Positions 34,103 through 41,656 of a DNA stretch of 64,000 bases are shown here, in pieces. The stretch spans positions 1,121,753 to 1,185,752 of the forward strand of contig NZ_FMWX01000001.1 in assembly GCF_900103265.1 (NCBI RefSeq). Direction: 5' to 3'. How positions within the stretch are numbered: the first letter of the stretch is position 1; every line of letters begins with the position of its first letter. Position numbers and translations under genes: made by a program. The notes beneath the pieces are model-generated. The model saw only the letters and a program-made list of their open reading frames with translations, had not been told where the DNA came from and did not search any database. The stretch is from Sphingomonas sp. NFR15. Lineage in GTDB: Bacteria; Pseudomonadota; Alphaproteobacteria; Sphingomonadales; Sphingomonadaceae.

Positions 34103-34576
34103 ATGCGCACGTATCGCAATCAACCCGGCGGCACGGTAACACGTGCGCGCGATTTGCGTCGTAACGCCACCGAGGCGGAAAAAGCGCTGTGGCGTGCGCT
34201 GCGCGAAAGCTTCCCGGGGCTAAAATGGCGGCGGCAAGTACCAGTCGGCCAATACTTTGCGGACGTCCTGTGTTTCTCGGCAAGACTCGTCATCGAAATC
34301 GATGGCGGCCAGCACGCAGCGGCGACAGATTATGACGCGATCCGCTCAAGCTTTTTGGAGAGCGAAGGCTATCGAGTCCTGCGGTTCTGGAACAACGATG
34401 TGCTGCAAAATCTCGACGGGGTAATTGCGAGAATCACAAAATCCCTCTCCCAGCGGGAGAGGGAAGGAGCCGCGCAGCGGCGGAAGGGTGAGGGCGACGC
34501 GACACTCTTAGCGCACACGCCCTCACCCCGCGCGGCTGCGCCGCTTGCCCCTCTCCCGATGGGAGAGGGGGAGTGA
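34103..34576 (+). CDS. DUF559 endonuclease-domain protein embedded in palindromic repeats
   Basis: A 157-residue frame. Residues ~10-112 are a DUF559 domain (PD-(D/E)XK, Vsr-related fold): ARDLRRNATEAEKALWRALR, then Asp54 in YFADVLCF, Glu65 and Asp67 in VIEIDGGQH, and VLRFWNNDVL. Residues ~114-157 (SQREREGAAQRRKGEG onward) are simply the translation of the family A repeat, and the stop also lies at the repeat's end. So the domain stops where the repeat begins. Codon use is less G+C-rich than in nrdA. It separates nrdA from nrdB. The predicted DNA-cutting activity is untested. Confidence 0.85.
   Translation: MRTYRNQPGGTVTRARDLRRNATEAEKALWRALRESFPGLKWRRQVPVGQYFADVLCFSARLVIEIDGGQHAAATDYDAIRSSFLESEGYRVLRFWNNDVLQNLDGVIARITKSLSQREREGAAQRRKGEGDATLLAHTPSPRAAAPLAPLPMGEGE
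34443..34572. repeat. Palindromic repeats, family A, right of and overlapping the DUF559 gene
   Basis: Two adjacent copies: 34443-34498 (CCCTCTCCC...GGGAGAGGG to GGAAGGGTGAGGGCGAC) and 34519-34572 (CGCCCTCACCCCG to GGGAGAGGGGGA). Both lie inside the 3' end of the DUF559 frame. Confidence 0.88.
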
Positions 34577-34578
34577 GC

Positions 34579-34821
34579 TTATTCTTCCTCTTCGAACGTC
34601 ACCGCGACGTCGGCGTTGGCGCTGAGGCGGACCTTGTCGCCTTCGACATCGGCGACGAGGCCGAGCGAGATGTAATGATGGTGCCCTTCGTGGCTGCCTT
34701 CCCCGCTGTCCTTCTTGGTCAGCTTGATGCGGTCGCCATCGAGATGATCGACGGTCCCGACATGGACGCCGTCGGCGCCGATGACTTCCATATGTTCTTT
34801 GATCGCGCTCTTGTCGGCCAT
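34579..34821 (-). CDS. DUF2171 domain protein
   Basis: An 80-residue soluble protein with the DUF2171 pattern IKEHMEVIGADGVHVGTVDHLDGDRIKLTKKD, then GHHHYI and a very acidic end (FEEEE). The fold resembles PRC-barrel-like small beta proteins. The ATG at 34821 is chosen: AGGAG lies 8 bases upstream, while the TTG two codons earlier is unlikely. It lies on the strand opposite nrdA/nrdB, ends 2 bp from the DUF559 stop, and is divergent from the next small gene. The function is unknown. Confidence 0.8.
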   Translation of the reverse strand: MADKSAIKEHMEVIGADGVHVGTVDHLDGDRIKLTKKDSGEGSHEGHHHYISLGLVADVEGDKVRLSANADVAVTFEEEE

Positions 34822-34895
34822 GTGCAATGCTCCTGCGTTATGGTTGCCGGGGCTGAACGCATACGCGAGCGAAACGATGCAGGCGAGAGCGTAAG

Positions 34896-35195
34896 ATGAA
34901 GTACCGCGTGATTCTGCTGCTCGGGATGAGCCTCGCGCTCGCCGCCTGCGCGCACCGCGTCGCGAGTTCGGTGCAGCATACGCCCGATACGCCGGGCTTC
35001 CTGCTGGGCGTGTGGCACGGCTTCATCTTCCCGGTGGCGTGGGTGCTGTCGCTGTTCGTGCAGGGCGTGGCGGTCTATGCCGTGCCCAACCAGGGCGGCT
35101 GGTATGATTTCGGCTATTTCATCGGCATCGTGTTTCTTGGCGTCGGCTCGCACCGCACGCGTACCGTCTATGTCACGCGGGTGGTGCGACGGTGA
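34896..35195 (+). CDS. Small lipoprotein/membrane protein of unknown function
   Basis: A 99-residue protein with a lipoprotein-type signal (LLLGMSLALAAC, Cys18) followed by two hydrophobic segments (GFIFPVAWVLSLFVQGVAVYAV and GYFIGIVFLGVG) and a basic end. I do not recognise a named family. The stop TGA overlaps the start of the next gene (TGATG), so the two are translationally coupled. Both lie between nrdA and nrdB, in the same direction. Confidence 0.65.
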   Translation: MKYRVILLLGMSLALAACAHRVASSVQHTPDTPGFLLGVWHGFIFPVAWVLSLFVQGVAVYAVPNQGGWYDFGYFIGIVFLGVGSHRTRTVYVTRVVRR

Positions 35196-35386
35196 TGCCG
35201 CGCGCGCTGATCGCGATCGACGCGTGCGCGGGCGGCGCGTTCGTGTGCGGCGTGGCGCTGGTCGCTCGCTCGGGGCGGGTGGCGGACGCGGCCGCGACCT
35301 ACCGCCTGCGTATCGGCGGCGCGATGCTGGCGGCGGCGGCGCTGTTCCTCGCCGGTTTCGCGACGATGGCGTGGGTGACGGCGTGA
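35195..35386 (+). CDS. Small two-helix membrane protein of unknown function
   Basis: A 63-residue protein with two hydrophobic segments (ALIAIDACAGGAFVCGVALVA and AMLAAAALFLAGFATMAWV) joined by a short basic loop. The ATG at 35195 overlaps the preceding stop by one base. It is coupled to the 99-residue gene and ends 56 bp before nrdB. No family recognised; it is judged coding from the coupling and the clean hydrophobic pattern. Confidence 0.55.
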   Translation: MPRALIAIDACAGGAFVCGVALVARSGRVADAAATYRLRIGGAMLAAAALFLAGFATMAWVTA

Positions 35387-35442
35387 GCGGCCCCGCGACA
35401 GTTTCTTCCCATTCCCAGATTTAAGACCGAAAGGCGTACCCC

Positions 35443-36501
35443 ATGTCCCTCCTCGAAGCCCGCAAGCAGTACAAACCATTCGAATACCCCTGGGCGTTCG
35501 AGTTCTGGAAGCGTCAGCAGCAGATCCACTGGATGCCGGAGGAAGTGCCGCTCGGCGAGGATTGCCGCGACTGGGCGCAGAAGCTCAGCGATCACGAGCG
35601 CAACCTGCTCACGCAGATCTTCCGCTTCTTCACCCAGGCCGATGTCGAGGTGCAGGATTGCTACCACGAGAAATACGGCCGCATCTTCAAGCCGACCGAG
35701 ATCAAGATGATGCTCGCCGCCTTCTCCAACATGGAGACGGTGCATATCGCCGCGTACAGCCATCTGCTCGACACGATCGGCATGCCCGAGAGCGAATATG
35801 GCGCCTTCCTCGAATATAGCGAGATGAAGGACAAGCACGATTACCTGCAGACCTTCGGCGTGGACAATGACGAGGACATCGCCAAGACGCTGGCGATGTT
35901 CGGTGGCTTCACCGAGGGGCTTCAGCTCTTCGCGAGCTTCGCGATGCTGATGAACTTCCCGCGCTTCAACAAGATGAAGGGCATGGGGCAGATCGTCACC
36001 TGGTCGATCCGCGACGAGAGCCTGCATTGCGAGGGCATCGTCAAGCTGTTCCACACCTTCGTGCGCGAGCGCGACTGTTTCACAAAGTCGGTCAAGTCGG
36101 ACATTCGCGACATGTGCCAGACGACGGTGCATCTCGAAGACAATTTCATCGATCTCGCGTTCGAGATGGGGCCGGTCAACGGCATGACCCCCAAGGAGAT
36201 CAAGAAGTACATCCGCTACATCGCCGACTGGCGGCTGGGCCAGCTCGGGATGAAGCCGATCTACATGATCGACGAGCATCCCCTGCCCTGGCTGGCGCCG
36301 CTGCTCAACGGCGTCGAGCACGCCAACTTCTTCGAACAGCGCGCGACCGAATATTCGAAGGCGGCGACGCGCGGCAACTGGAACGAGGTGTGGGATTCGT
36401 TCGACACGCGCCAGAAGGCCAAGGCCGGTCCGGCCGCCAACGAGGATGCCGGCGAGCAAGGCGGCGACATGTTCTCGCGCGCCGGGGTGGCGGCGGAGTG
36501 A
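35443..36501 (+). CDS. nrdB: Ribonucleoside-diphosphate reductase, class I, small (beta) subunit
   Basis: A 352-residue ferritin-like radical subunit. The metal and radical residues follow the class Ia pattern: Asp in TQADVEVQD, the METVHIAAY helix (Glu, His and the radical Tyr), FTEGLQLF (Glu) and RDESLHCEG (Glu, His). So a tyrosyl radical, not a Phe replacement, is expected. The C-terminus is an acidic Gly/Ala tail, where the last residues should dock on NrdA. No N-terminal ATP cone is fused, unlike in some NrdB proteins. The start has AAGG upstream. A GC-rich stem-loop follows the stop. Confidence 0.95.
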   Translation: MSLLEARKQYKPFEYPWAFEFWKRQQQIHWMPEEVPLGEDCRDWAQKLSDHERNLLTQIFRFFTQADVEVQDCYHEKYGRIFKPTEIKMMLAAFSNMETVHIAAYSHLLDTIGMPESEYGAFLEYSEMKDKHDYLQTFGVDNDEDIAKTLAMFGGFTEGLQLFASFAMLMNFPRFNKMKGMGQIVTWSIRDESLHCEGIVKLFHTFVRERDCFTKSVKSDIRDMCQTTVHLEDNFIDLAFEMGPVNGMTPKEIKKYIRYIADWRLGQLGMKPIYMIDEHPLPWLAPLLNGVEHANFFEQRATEYSKAATRGNWNEVWDSFDTRQKAKAGPAANEDAGEQGGDMFSRAGVAAE

Positions 36502-36511
36502 CCTTTGCGGC

Positions 36512-36532
36512 GGGGCGGCGGCGCGCCGCCCC
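36512..36532 (+). terminator. GC-rich hairpin after nrdB
   Basis: GGGGCGGCG, loop GCG, CGCCGCCCC, then TTGAAG. This is a perfect 9-bp stem 11 bp after the nrdB stop. The T-run is only two bases, so termination is probable but not certain. Confidence 0.55.
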
Positions 36533-36557
36533 TTGAAGCGCTTACCGAGGTAAACAC

Positions 36558-36797
36558 CCGTTCGTGTCGAGGCACCCTGTCCTCCGGGCACCTCCCTCGA
36601 CTTCGCTCGGGACGAACGGTGATTCAGGGCCTTGTACCTCCAATCCGTTCGCACTGAGCGCAGTCGAAGTGCGTGCCGCGCGCTGCGTTGGTAACACGCG
36701 CTTCGGCTGCGCTCAGCACCAAATGATGGATGCGGCGCACCCTCGCCGCCCGTTCGTGTCGAGCGAAGTCGAGACACTTTCGCGCGGGGCGAACGGG
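36558..36797. repeat. Cluster of three palindromic repeats, family C (GACGAACGG type)
   Basis: Element 1 is 36558-36619 (CCGTTCGTGTCGAGG to GGGACGAACGG). Element 2 is 36645-36720 (CCGTTCGCACTGAGCG to CTGCGCTCAGC, imperfect). Element 3 is 36750-36797 (CCGTTCGTGTCGAGCG to GGGGCGAACGGG). They are the same family as the element inside ileS. Confidence 0.85.
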
Positions 36798-37102
36798 CAA
36801 CCACAGCCACACAAATACTATGTAAAACCTATGCGCCCGTCCGGGAATCGATCTCGAAACCCTATGCGAGTCGGGCCTAATTAGACGTCCTCACGAGGGT
36901 CGTGGCCGGGTGTCGGACGCGTCGCATCGTGATCGAGGACGATCATGACACGAGTCTCTGTACGGCCGGCCCACGCCGCTGCCGCCAATCCCGCTTGCAC
37001 CCGCCCGGCGGCGCGTTCCGCCTGAACCCTTGCGCGCGCGCGATGCGCGGCGTGGGGCCGTGCTTCGCGATGCGCGCCTTCGCATCTCGAAAGGAATTTC
37101 CC
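36798..37102. other. Leader region of the kdp operon
   Basis: No gene is supported here. The stretch around 36810-36890 is A+T-richer and is the likely promoter region for kdp, probably controlled by KdpE, but I cannot point to a defined site. AAAGGAA before 37103 is the ribosome site of the first micro-ORF. Confidence 0.45.
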
Positions 37103-37186
37103 ATGCAGGATCTGCTCTGGATCGCAGCGATGGCCGGGCTGGTGGCGGCAACGCTCGCCTATGTCCGCCTCTGCGACAAGGCGTGA
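37103..37186 (+). CDS. 27-residue single-helix micro-protein at the head of the kdp operon
   Basis: MQDLLWIAAMAGLVAATLAYVRLCDKA is one membrane helix with a short polar end. It is preceded by AAAGGAATTTCCC, a good ribosome site. It ends 7 bp before kdpF. Size, location and hydrophobicity suggest a small Kdp-associated membrane peptide similar to KdpF, but I do not recognise a named family. It might instead be only a translated leader. Confidence 0.55.
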   Translation: MQDLLWIAAMAGLVAATLAYVRLCDKA

Positions 37187-37193
37187 GGTGGCG

Positions 37194-37283
37194 ATGACGC
37201 TCGACCTCTGGCTCGCCGCGCTGACCACGCTCGGTCTGCTTCTCTATCTCGTGGCCGTGCTCGTCCGGCCCGAACGCTTCTGA
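37194..37283 (+). CDS. kdpF: K+-transporting ATPase small subunit KdpF
   Basis: A 29-residue single-helix peptide ([20 protein letters not shown] followed by AVLVRPERF). The ending with a short run Leu-x-x-Pro-Glu-Arg-Phe is the hallmark of KdpF, which stabilises the KdpABC complex in the inner membrane. GAGGTGGCG precedes the ATG. It ends 13 bp before kdpA, whose ribosome site AAGGGAG overlaps its stop. It is too short for most gene callers. Confidence 0.88.
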   Translation: MTLDLWLAALTTLGLLLYLVAVLVRPERF

Positions 37284-37296
37284 AGGGAGCGCATCC

Positions 37297-39000
37297 ATGA
37301 CCATCCAGGGCTGGATTCTCATCGCCGCGTTCGTCGGCATCCTGCTTGCGCTCACCAAGCCGATGGGGCTGTGGCTCCACGCGCTCTACGAAGGGCGGCG
37401 CACCCCGCTCCACCGCGTGCTCGGCCCCGTCGAGCGCGGCTTCTACCGCCTCGCCGGGATCGACCCGACCCAGGAACAGGGCTGGCGGCGCTATGCCGTC
37501 CACATGCTGCTGTTCAACGCGGCGCTGATGCTCTTCACTTATGCGATCCTGCGCTTGCAGGGGGTGCTTCCGGGCAACCCGCTCGGCTTTGCCGGCACCA
37601 GCCAGCATCTCGCCGCCAACACCGCGATCAGCTTCACCACCAACACCAACTGGCAGAGCTATTCGGGCGAATCGACCATGTCGAACCTCTCGCAGATGCT
37701 CGGGCTGACGATCCACAACTTCCTGTCGGCGGCGACCGGCATCGCGCTCGCCTTCGCGCTGTTTCGCGGGTTCGCGCGGCGTGAGGCCAAGACCGTCGGC
37801 AACTTCTGGGCGGATTGCACGCGCGTCACGCTCTATCTGCTGCTGCCGATCTCGATCGTCTATGCGCTGTTCCTGATCGCCAGCGGCGTGCCGCAGACGC
37901 TCGCCGGGTCGGTCGACGTGGCGACGCTCGAAGGCGCCAAGCAGACGCTCGCGCTCGGCCCCGTCGCCAGCCAGGAAGCGATCAAGATGCTCGGCACCAA
38001 CGGCGGCGGCTTCTTCAACGCCAACAGCGCCCACCCGTTCGAGAACCCGAGCGCGCTCACCAACCTCGTCCAGATGCTGTCGATCTTCGTGATCGGCTTC
38101 GGGCTGACCTGGACGTTCGGCAAGGCGGTCGGCAACCCCCGCCAGGGCTGGGCGATCCTGTCGGCGATGGCGATCCTGTTCCTCGCCGGCGTCACCATCA
38201 CCTATTGGCAGGAAGCGGCCGGCAATCCGGTGCTCCATCACCTCGGCGTCGCCGGGGGCAATATGGAGGGCAAGGAGGTACGCTTCGGCATCGTCGCCTC
38301 GGCGCTGTTCTCGGTCGTCACCACGGCGGCGTCGTGCGGCGCGGTCAATGCGATGCATGACAGCTTCACCGCGCTCGGCGGGATGATCCCGCTGTTCAAC
38401 ATCCAGTTGGGTGAGGTCGTCGTCGGCGGTGTCGGCGCGGGCATCTACGGCTTCCTGCTGTTCGCGATCCTCGCCGTGTTCGTCGCCGGGCTGATGGTCG
38501 GGCGCACGCCCGAATATGTCGGCAAGAAGATCGAGGCGCGCGAAGTGAAGCTGGCGGTGCTGGCGATCGCGATCCTGCCGCTCGTCATCCTCGGGATGAC
38601 CGCGATCTCGTCGGTGGTCGCGGACGGCCTCGCCGGTCCGCTCAACAAGGGGCCGCATGGCTTCGGCGAAATTCTCTACGCCTTCACCAGCGCCGTCGGC
38701 AACAACGGCTCGGCCTTCGCCGGGATCAGCGCGAACACGCCCTATTACAACGCCATGCTCGGCATCGCGATGTGGCTGGGGCGGTTCTTCGTGATCGTGC
38801 CGATGCTCGCCATCGCCGGCAGCCTCGCCGCCAAGAAATACACGCCCGCATCGGCTGGGTCGTTCCCGACCACCGGCGCGCTGTGGGTGGGGCTGCTCGT
38901 CGGCATCATCCTGATCCTGGGCGGGCTGACCTTCCTGCCGAGCCTCGCGCTCGGTCCCATCGCCGATCATCTCGCGATGATCGCCGGCAAAACTGTCTGA
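37297..39000 (+). CDS. kdpA: K+-transporting ATPase subunit A (channel-like)
   Basis: A 567-residue integral membrane subunit, related to SKT channels, that selects potassium. Four pore loops are visible: [51 protein letters not shown] and [12 protein letters not shown]. The full length matches the family (~560). AAGGGAGCG precedes the start. The subunit acts with KdpB and KdpC as a high-affinity pump used at low external potassium. Third in the operon. Confidence 0.97.
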   Translation: MTIQGWILIAAFVGILLALTKPMGLWLHALYEGRRTPLHRVLGPVERGFYRLAGIDPTQEQGWRRYAVHMLLFNAALMLFTYAILRLQGVLPGNPLGFAGTSQHLAANTAISFTTNTNWQSYSGESTMSNLSQMLGLTIHNFLSAATGIALAFALFRGFARREAKTVGNFWADCTRVTLYLLLPISIVYALFLIASGVPQTLAGSVDVATLEGAKQTLALGPVASQEAIKMLGTNGGGFFNANSAHPFENPSALTNLVQMLSIFVIGFGLTWTFGKAVGNPRQGWAILSAMAILFLAGVTITYWQEAAGNPVLHHLGVAGGNMEGKEVRFGIVASALFSVVTTAASCGAVNAMHDSFTALGGMIPLFNIQLGEVVVGGVGAGIYGFLLFAILAVFVAGLMVGRTPEYVGKKIEAREVKLAVLAIAILPLVILGMTAISSVVADGLAGPLNKGPHGFGEILYAFTSAVGNNGSAFAGISANTPYYNAMLGIAMWLGRFFVIVPMLAIAGSLAAKKYTPASAGSFPTTGALWVGLLVGIILILGGLTFLPSLALGPIADHLAMIAGKTV

Positions 39001-39015
39001 TCGGGGGCCGCCATC

Positions 39016-41046
39016 ATGGCACGCACACCTGCCAAATCTCTGTTCACCGCCGACCTGATCGCGCCCGCGATCGGCGACGCGTTCCGCAAGCTTAATCCCA
39101 AAGAGCTCGTCCGCAATCCGGTGATGTTCACCACCGCGATCGTCGCCACGCTGCTGACCATCCTGCTCGTCGTCGGGCATGACGCGCTCGGTGTCGGCTT
39201 CAAGCTCCAGCTCGTGATCTGGCTGTGGCTGACGGTGCTGTTCGGCACCTTCGCGGAGGCGCTCGCCGAGGGGCGCGGCAAGGCGCAGGCCGCGTCGCTG
39301 CGCGCGACCAAGGCGGAACTCACCGCCCGCCGCGTCAAGGGCGCAAGCGTCGAGGACGTGCCCGCCAGCGCGCTGCGCATCGGCGATCTCGTCCTCGTCG
39401 AAACCGGCGAGTTGATCCCTTCCGACGGTGAGGTCGTCGAGGGCGTCGCCTCGGTCAACGAAGCGGCGATCACCGGCGAAAGCGCGCCGGTGATCCGAGA
39501 GGCGGGCGGCGACCGTTCCGCCGTCACCGCCGGCACGCGCGTCATCTCGGACCGGATCGCGGTGCGGGTTACGGTCAATCCGGGGCAAGGCTTCCTCGAC
39601 CGCATGATCGCGTTGGTCGAAGGCGCCGAGCGCCAGAAGACGCCCAATGAAATCGCGCTGACGATCCTGCTGGTCGGGTTGACGATCATCTTCCTGATCG
39701 CGGTCGCCACCATTCCGGGCTTCGCCAGCTATGCCGGCGGCGGGATTCCGGTCGCGATCCTCGCGGCGTTGCTCATCACCCTCATCCCGACGACGATCGC
39801 GGCGCTGCTCTCGGCGATCGGCATCGCCGGCATGGACCGGCTGGTACGCTTCAACGTGCTCGCCAAATCGGGCCGCGCGGTCGAGGCGGCGGGCGATATC
39901 GACGTGCTGCTGCTCGACAAGACCGGCACGATCACCGTCGGCGACCGGCAGGCGTCCGAGTTCCGCGCGGTCGGCGGTGCGAGCCAGACCGATCTCGCCG
40001 AGGCGGCGCTGCTCGCCAGCCTTGCCGACGAGACCCCCGAAGGTCGCTCGATCGTGGTGCTGGCGCGCGAGGCATTCGGCGTCACCACCCATACTCTGCC
40101 CGCCGGGGCCGAGGTGATCCCGTTCACCGCGCAGACGCGCATTTCGGGCGTCCAGATGAACGGCTCGCTGATCCAGAAGGGCGCGGTCGATTCGATCCTG
40201 CGCGCCAATCCGGGTGCGGGCGAGACCGCCGCCGCGACCGAACTGCGCCGCGTCACCGACGAGATCGCGCGCGCCGGCGGCACGCCGCTCGCGGTCGCGC
40301 AGGACGGCAAGCTGCTCGGCGCGATCTTCCTCAAGGATGTCGTCAAGGCCGGCATCCGCGAGCGGTTTGGCGAACTTCGCCAGATGGGCATCCGCACCGT
40401 AATGATAACCGGCGACAACCCGCTCACCGCCGCCGCGATCGCCGCCGAGGCGGGGGTCGACGATTTCCTCGCGCAAGCCACCCCCGAGGACAAGCTCGCG
40501 CTGATCCGCAAGGAGCAGCAGGGCGGCCGGCTCGTCGCGATGTGCGGCGACGGCACCAACGACGCGCCCGCGCTCGCGCAGGCCGACGTGGGTGTCGCGA
40601 TGAACACCGGCACGCAAGCCGCGCGCGAGGCCGGCAACATGGTCGATCTCGACAGCGATCCGACCAAGCTGATAGAGGTGGTGGGCCTCGGCAAGCAGTT
40701 GCTGATGACGCGCGGCGCGCTGACCACCTTCTCGGTCGCCAACGATGTCGCCAAATATTTCGCGATCATCCCGGCGATGTTCGTGGTGCTCTATCCGGGG
40801 CTTGCCGTGCTCAACGTGATGGGCCTCAGCACCCCGCAATCGGCGATCCTGTCCGCGATCATCTTCAACGCGCTCATCATCCCGCTGCTGGTGCCGCTCG
40901 CGCTCAAGGGCGTCGCGTATAAGCCGATGGGCGCCGGCCCGCTGCTCGCCCGCAATCTCGCCGTCTATGGTCTGGGCGGCCTCGTCGCCCCGTTCATCGG
41001 CATCAAGATCATCGACCTGGCCGTCACCGGCCTCGGTCTCGCCTGA
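39016..41046 (+). CDS. kdpB: K+-transporting ATPase ATP-binding subunit B
   Basis: A 676-residue P-type ATPase. The phosphorylated Asp is in [10 protein letters not shown], the actuator TGES loop is in ITGESAPVI, the hinge is [21 protein letters not shown], and the membrane part has [21 protein letters not shown]. It powers potassium transport by KdpA. It starts 15 bp after kdpA. The length is normal for KdpB. Confidence 0.97.
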   Translation: MARTPAKSLFTADLIAPAIGDAFRKLNPKELVRNPVMFTTAIVATLLTILLVVGHDALGVGFKLQLVIWLWLTVLFGTFAEALAEGRGKAQAASLRATKAELTARRVKGASVEDVPASALRIGDLVLVETGELIPSDGEVVEGVASVNEAAITGESAPVIREAGGDRSAVTAGTRVISDRIAVRVTVNPGQGFLDRMIALVEGAERQKTPNEIALTILLVGLTIIFLIAVATIPGFASYAGGGIPVAILAALLITLIPTTIAALLSAIGIAGMDRLVRFNVLAKSGRAVEAAGDIDVLLLDKTGTITVGDRQASEFRAVGGASQTDLAEAALLASLADETPEGRSIVVLAREAFGVTTHTLPAGAEVIPFTAQTRISGVQMNGSLIQKGAVDSILRANPGAGETAAATELRRVTDEIARAGGTPLAVAQDGKLLGAIFLKDVVKAGIRERFGELRQMGIRTVMITGDNPLTAAAIAAEAGVDDFLAQATPEDKLALIRKEQQGGRLVAMCGDGTNDAPALAQADVGVAMNTGTQAAREAGNMVDLDSDPTKLIEVVGLGKQLLMTRGALTTFSVANDVAKYFAIIPAMFVVLYPGLAVLNVMGLSTPQSAILSAIIFNALIIPLLVPLALKGVAYKPMGAGPLLARNLAVYGLGGLVAPFIGIKIIDLAVTGLGLA

Positions 41047-41056
41047 GGAAATTCTC

Positions 41057-41656
41057 ATGGGCAACGATATCTCTTCCGCGCTTCGTCCCGCACTCGTCAT
41101 GACCATCCTGTTCGCGCTGCTGCTCGGGATCGCCTATCCGCTCGCGCTGACCGGCATGGGCCAGACGATCTTCCCGAGCCAGGCCAACGGCAGCCTGATC
41201 TCGCAAGGCGGCAAGGTGATCGGCTCGACCGTGATCGGCCAGGCATTCACCAGCGACCGTTATTTCAAGACACGTCCTTCGGCGGCGGGCAAAGGCTATG
41301 ACGGCCTCGCCTCGTCCGGTTCGAACTATGGCCCGACCTCGCAGGCGCTCGCCGACCGCGTGCGCGCCGATGTCGCCGCCGCCAAGCCTTCCGCACCAGG
41401 GATGAAAGTCCCCGCCGATCTGGTGACGGCCTCCGCCTCGGGGCTCGATCCCGATCTCAGCCCCGAGGCGGCTTTGTATCAGACGCAGCGTATCGCTAAG
41501 GTGCGCGGCCTGCCGGTTGGAAAGGTGCGAGCGCTCGTGATGGATCATGTCGAACAGCCGCTGCTCGGCGTGATCGGCGAGCCGCACGTCAACGTGCTCG
41601 CGCTCAACCGCGCGCTCGATGGTCTCGGCCATGATGGTGTTGGGCACACGCGTTGA
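41057..41656 (+). CDS. kdpC: K+-transporting ATPase subunit C
   Basis: A 199-residue subunit with one N-terminal membrane helix (ALVMTILFALLLGIAYPLALTG) and a periplasmic domain containing QAFTSDRYFKTRPSAAG, SSGSNYGPTSQAL and ASASGLDPDLSPEAALYQ. It helps load potassium onto KdpA. The start is MGNDISSALRP, 10 bp after kdpB; the upstream extension is kdpB shadow. The C-terminal part is slightly longer than in E. coli. Its stop overlaps the kdpD start (TTGA). Confidence 0.95.
   Translation: MGNDISSALRPALVMTILFALLLGIAYPLALTGMGQTIFPSQANGSLISQGGKVIGSTVIGQAFTSDRYFKTRPSAAGKGYDGLASSGSNYGPTSQALADRVRADVAAAKPSAPGMKVPADLVTASASGLDPDLSPEAALYQTQRIAKVRGLPVGKVRALVMDHVEQPLLGVIGEPHVNVLALNRALDGLGHDGVGHTR

Noticed and set aside
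36798..37102. tRNA-like sequence before kdp (AATCGATCTCGAAACCC area)
   Set aside because: A T-arm-like string exists, but no acceptor, D or anticodon stem can be folded around it.
37159..41106. A very long open frame (1315 codons) on the minus strand across kdpF, kdpA and kdpB
   Set aside because: It is the mirror of well-identified kdp genes. Its residues are dominated by Arg, Asp, His and Gly repeats, as expected for the antisense frame of G+C-rich codons. No domain pattern or ribosome site.
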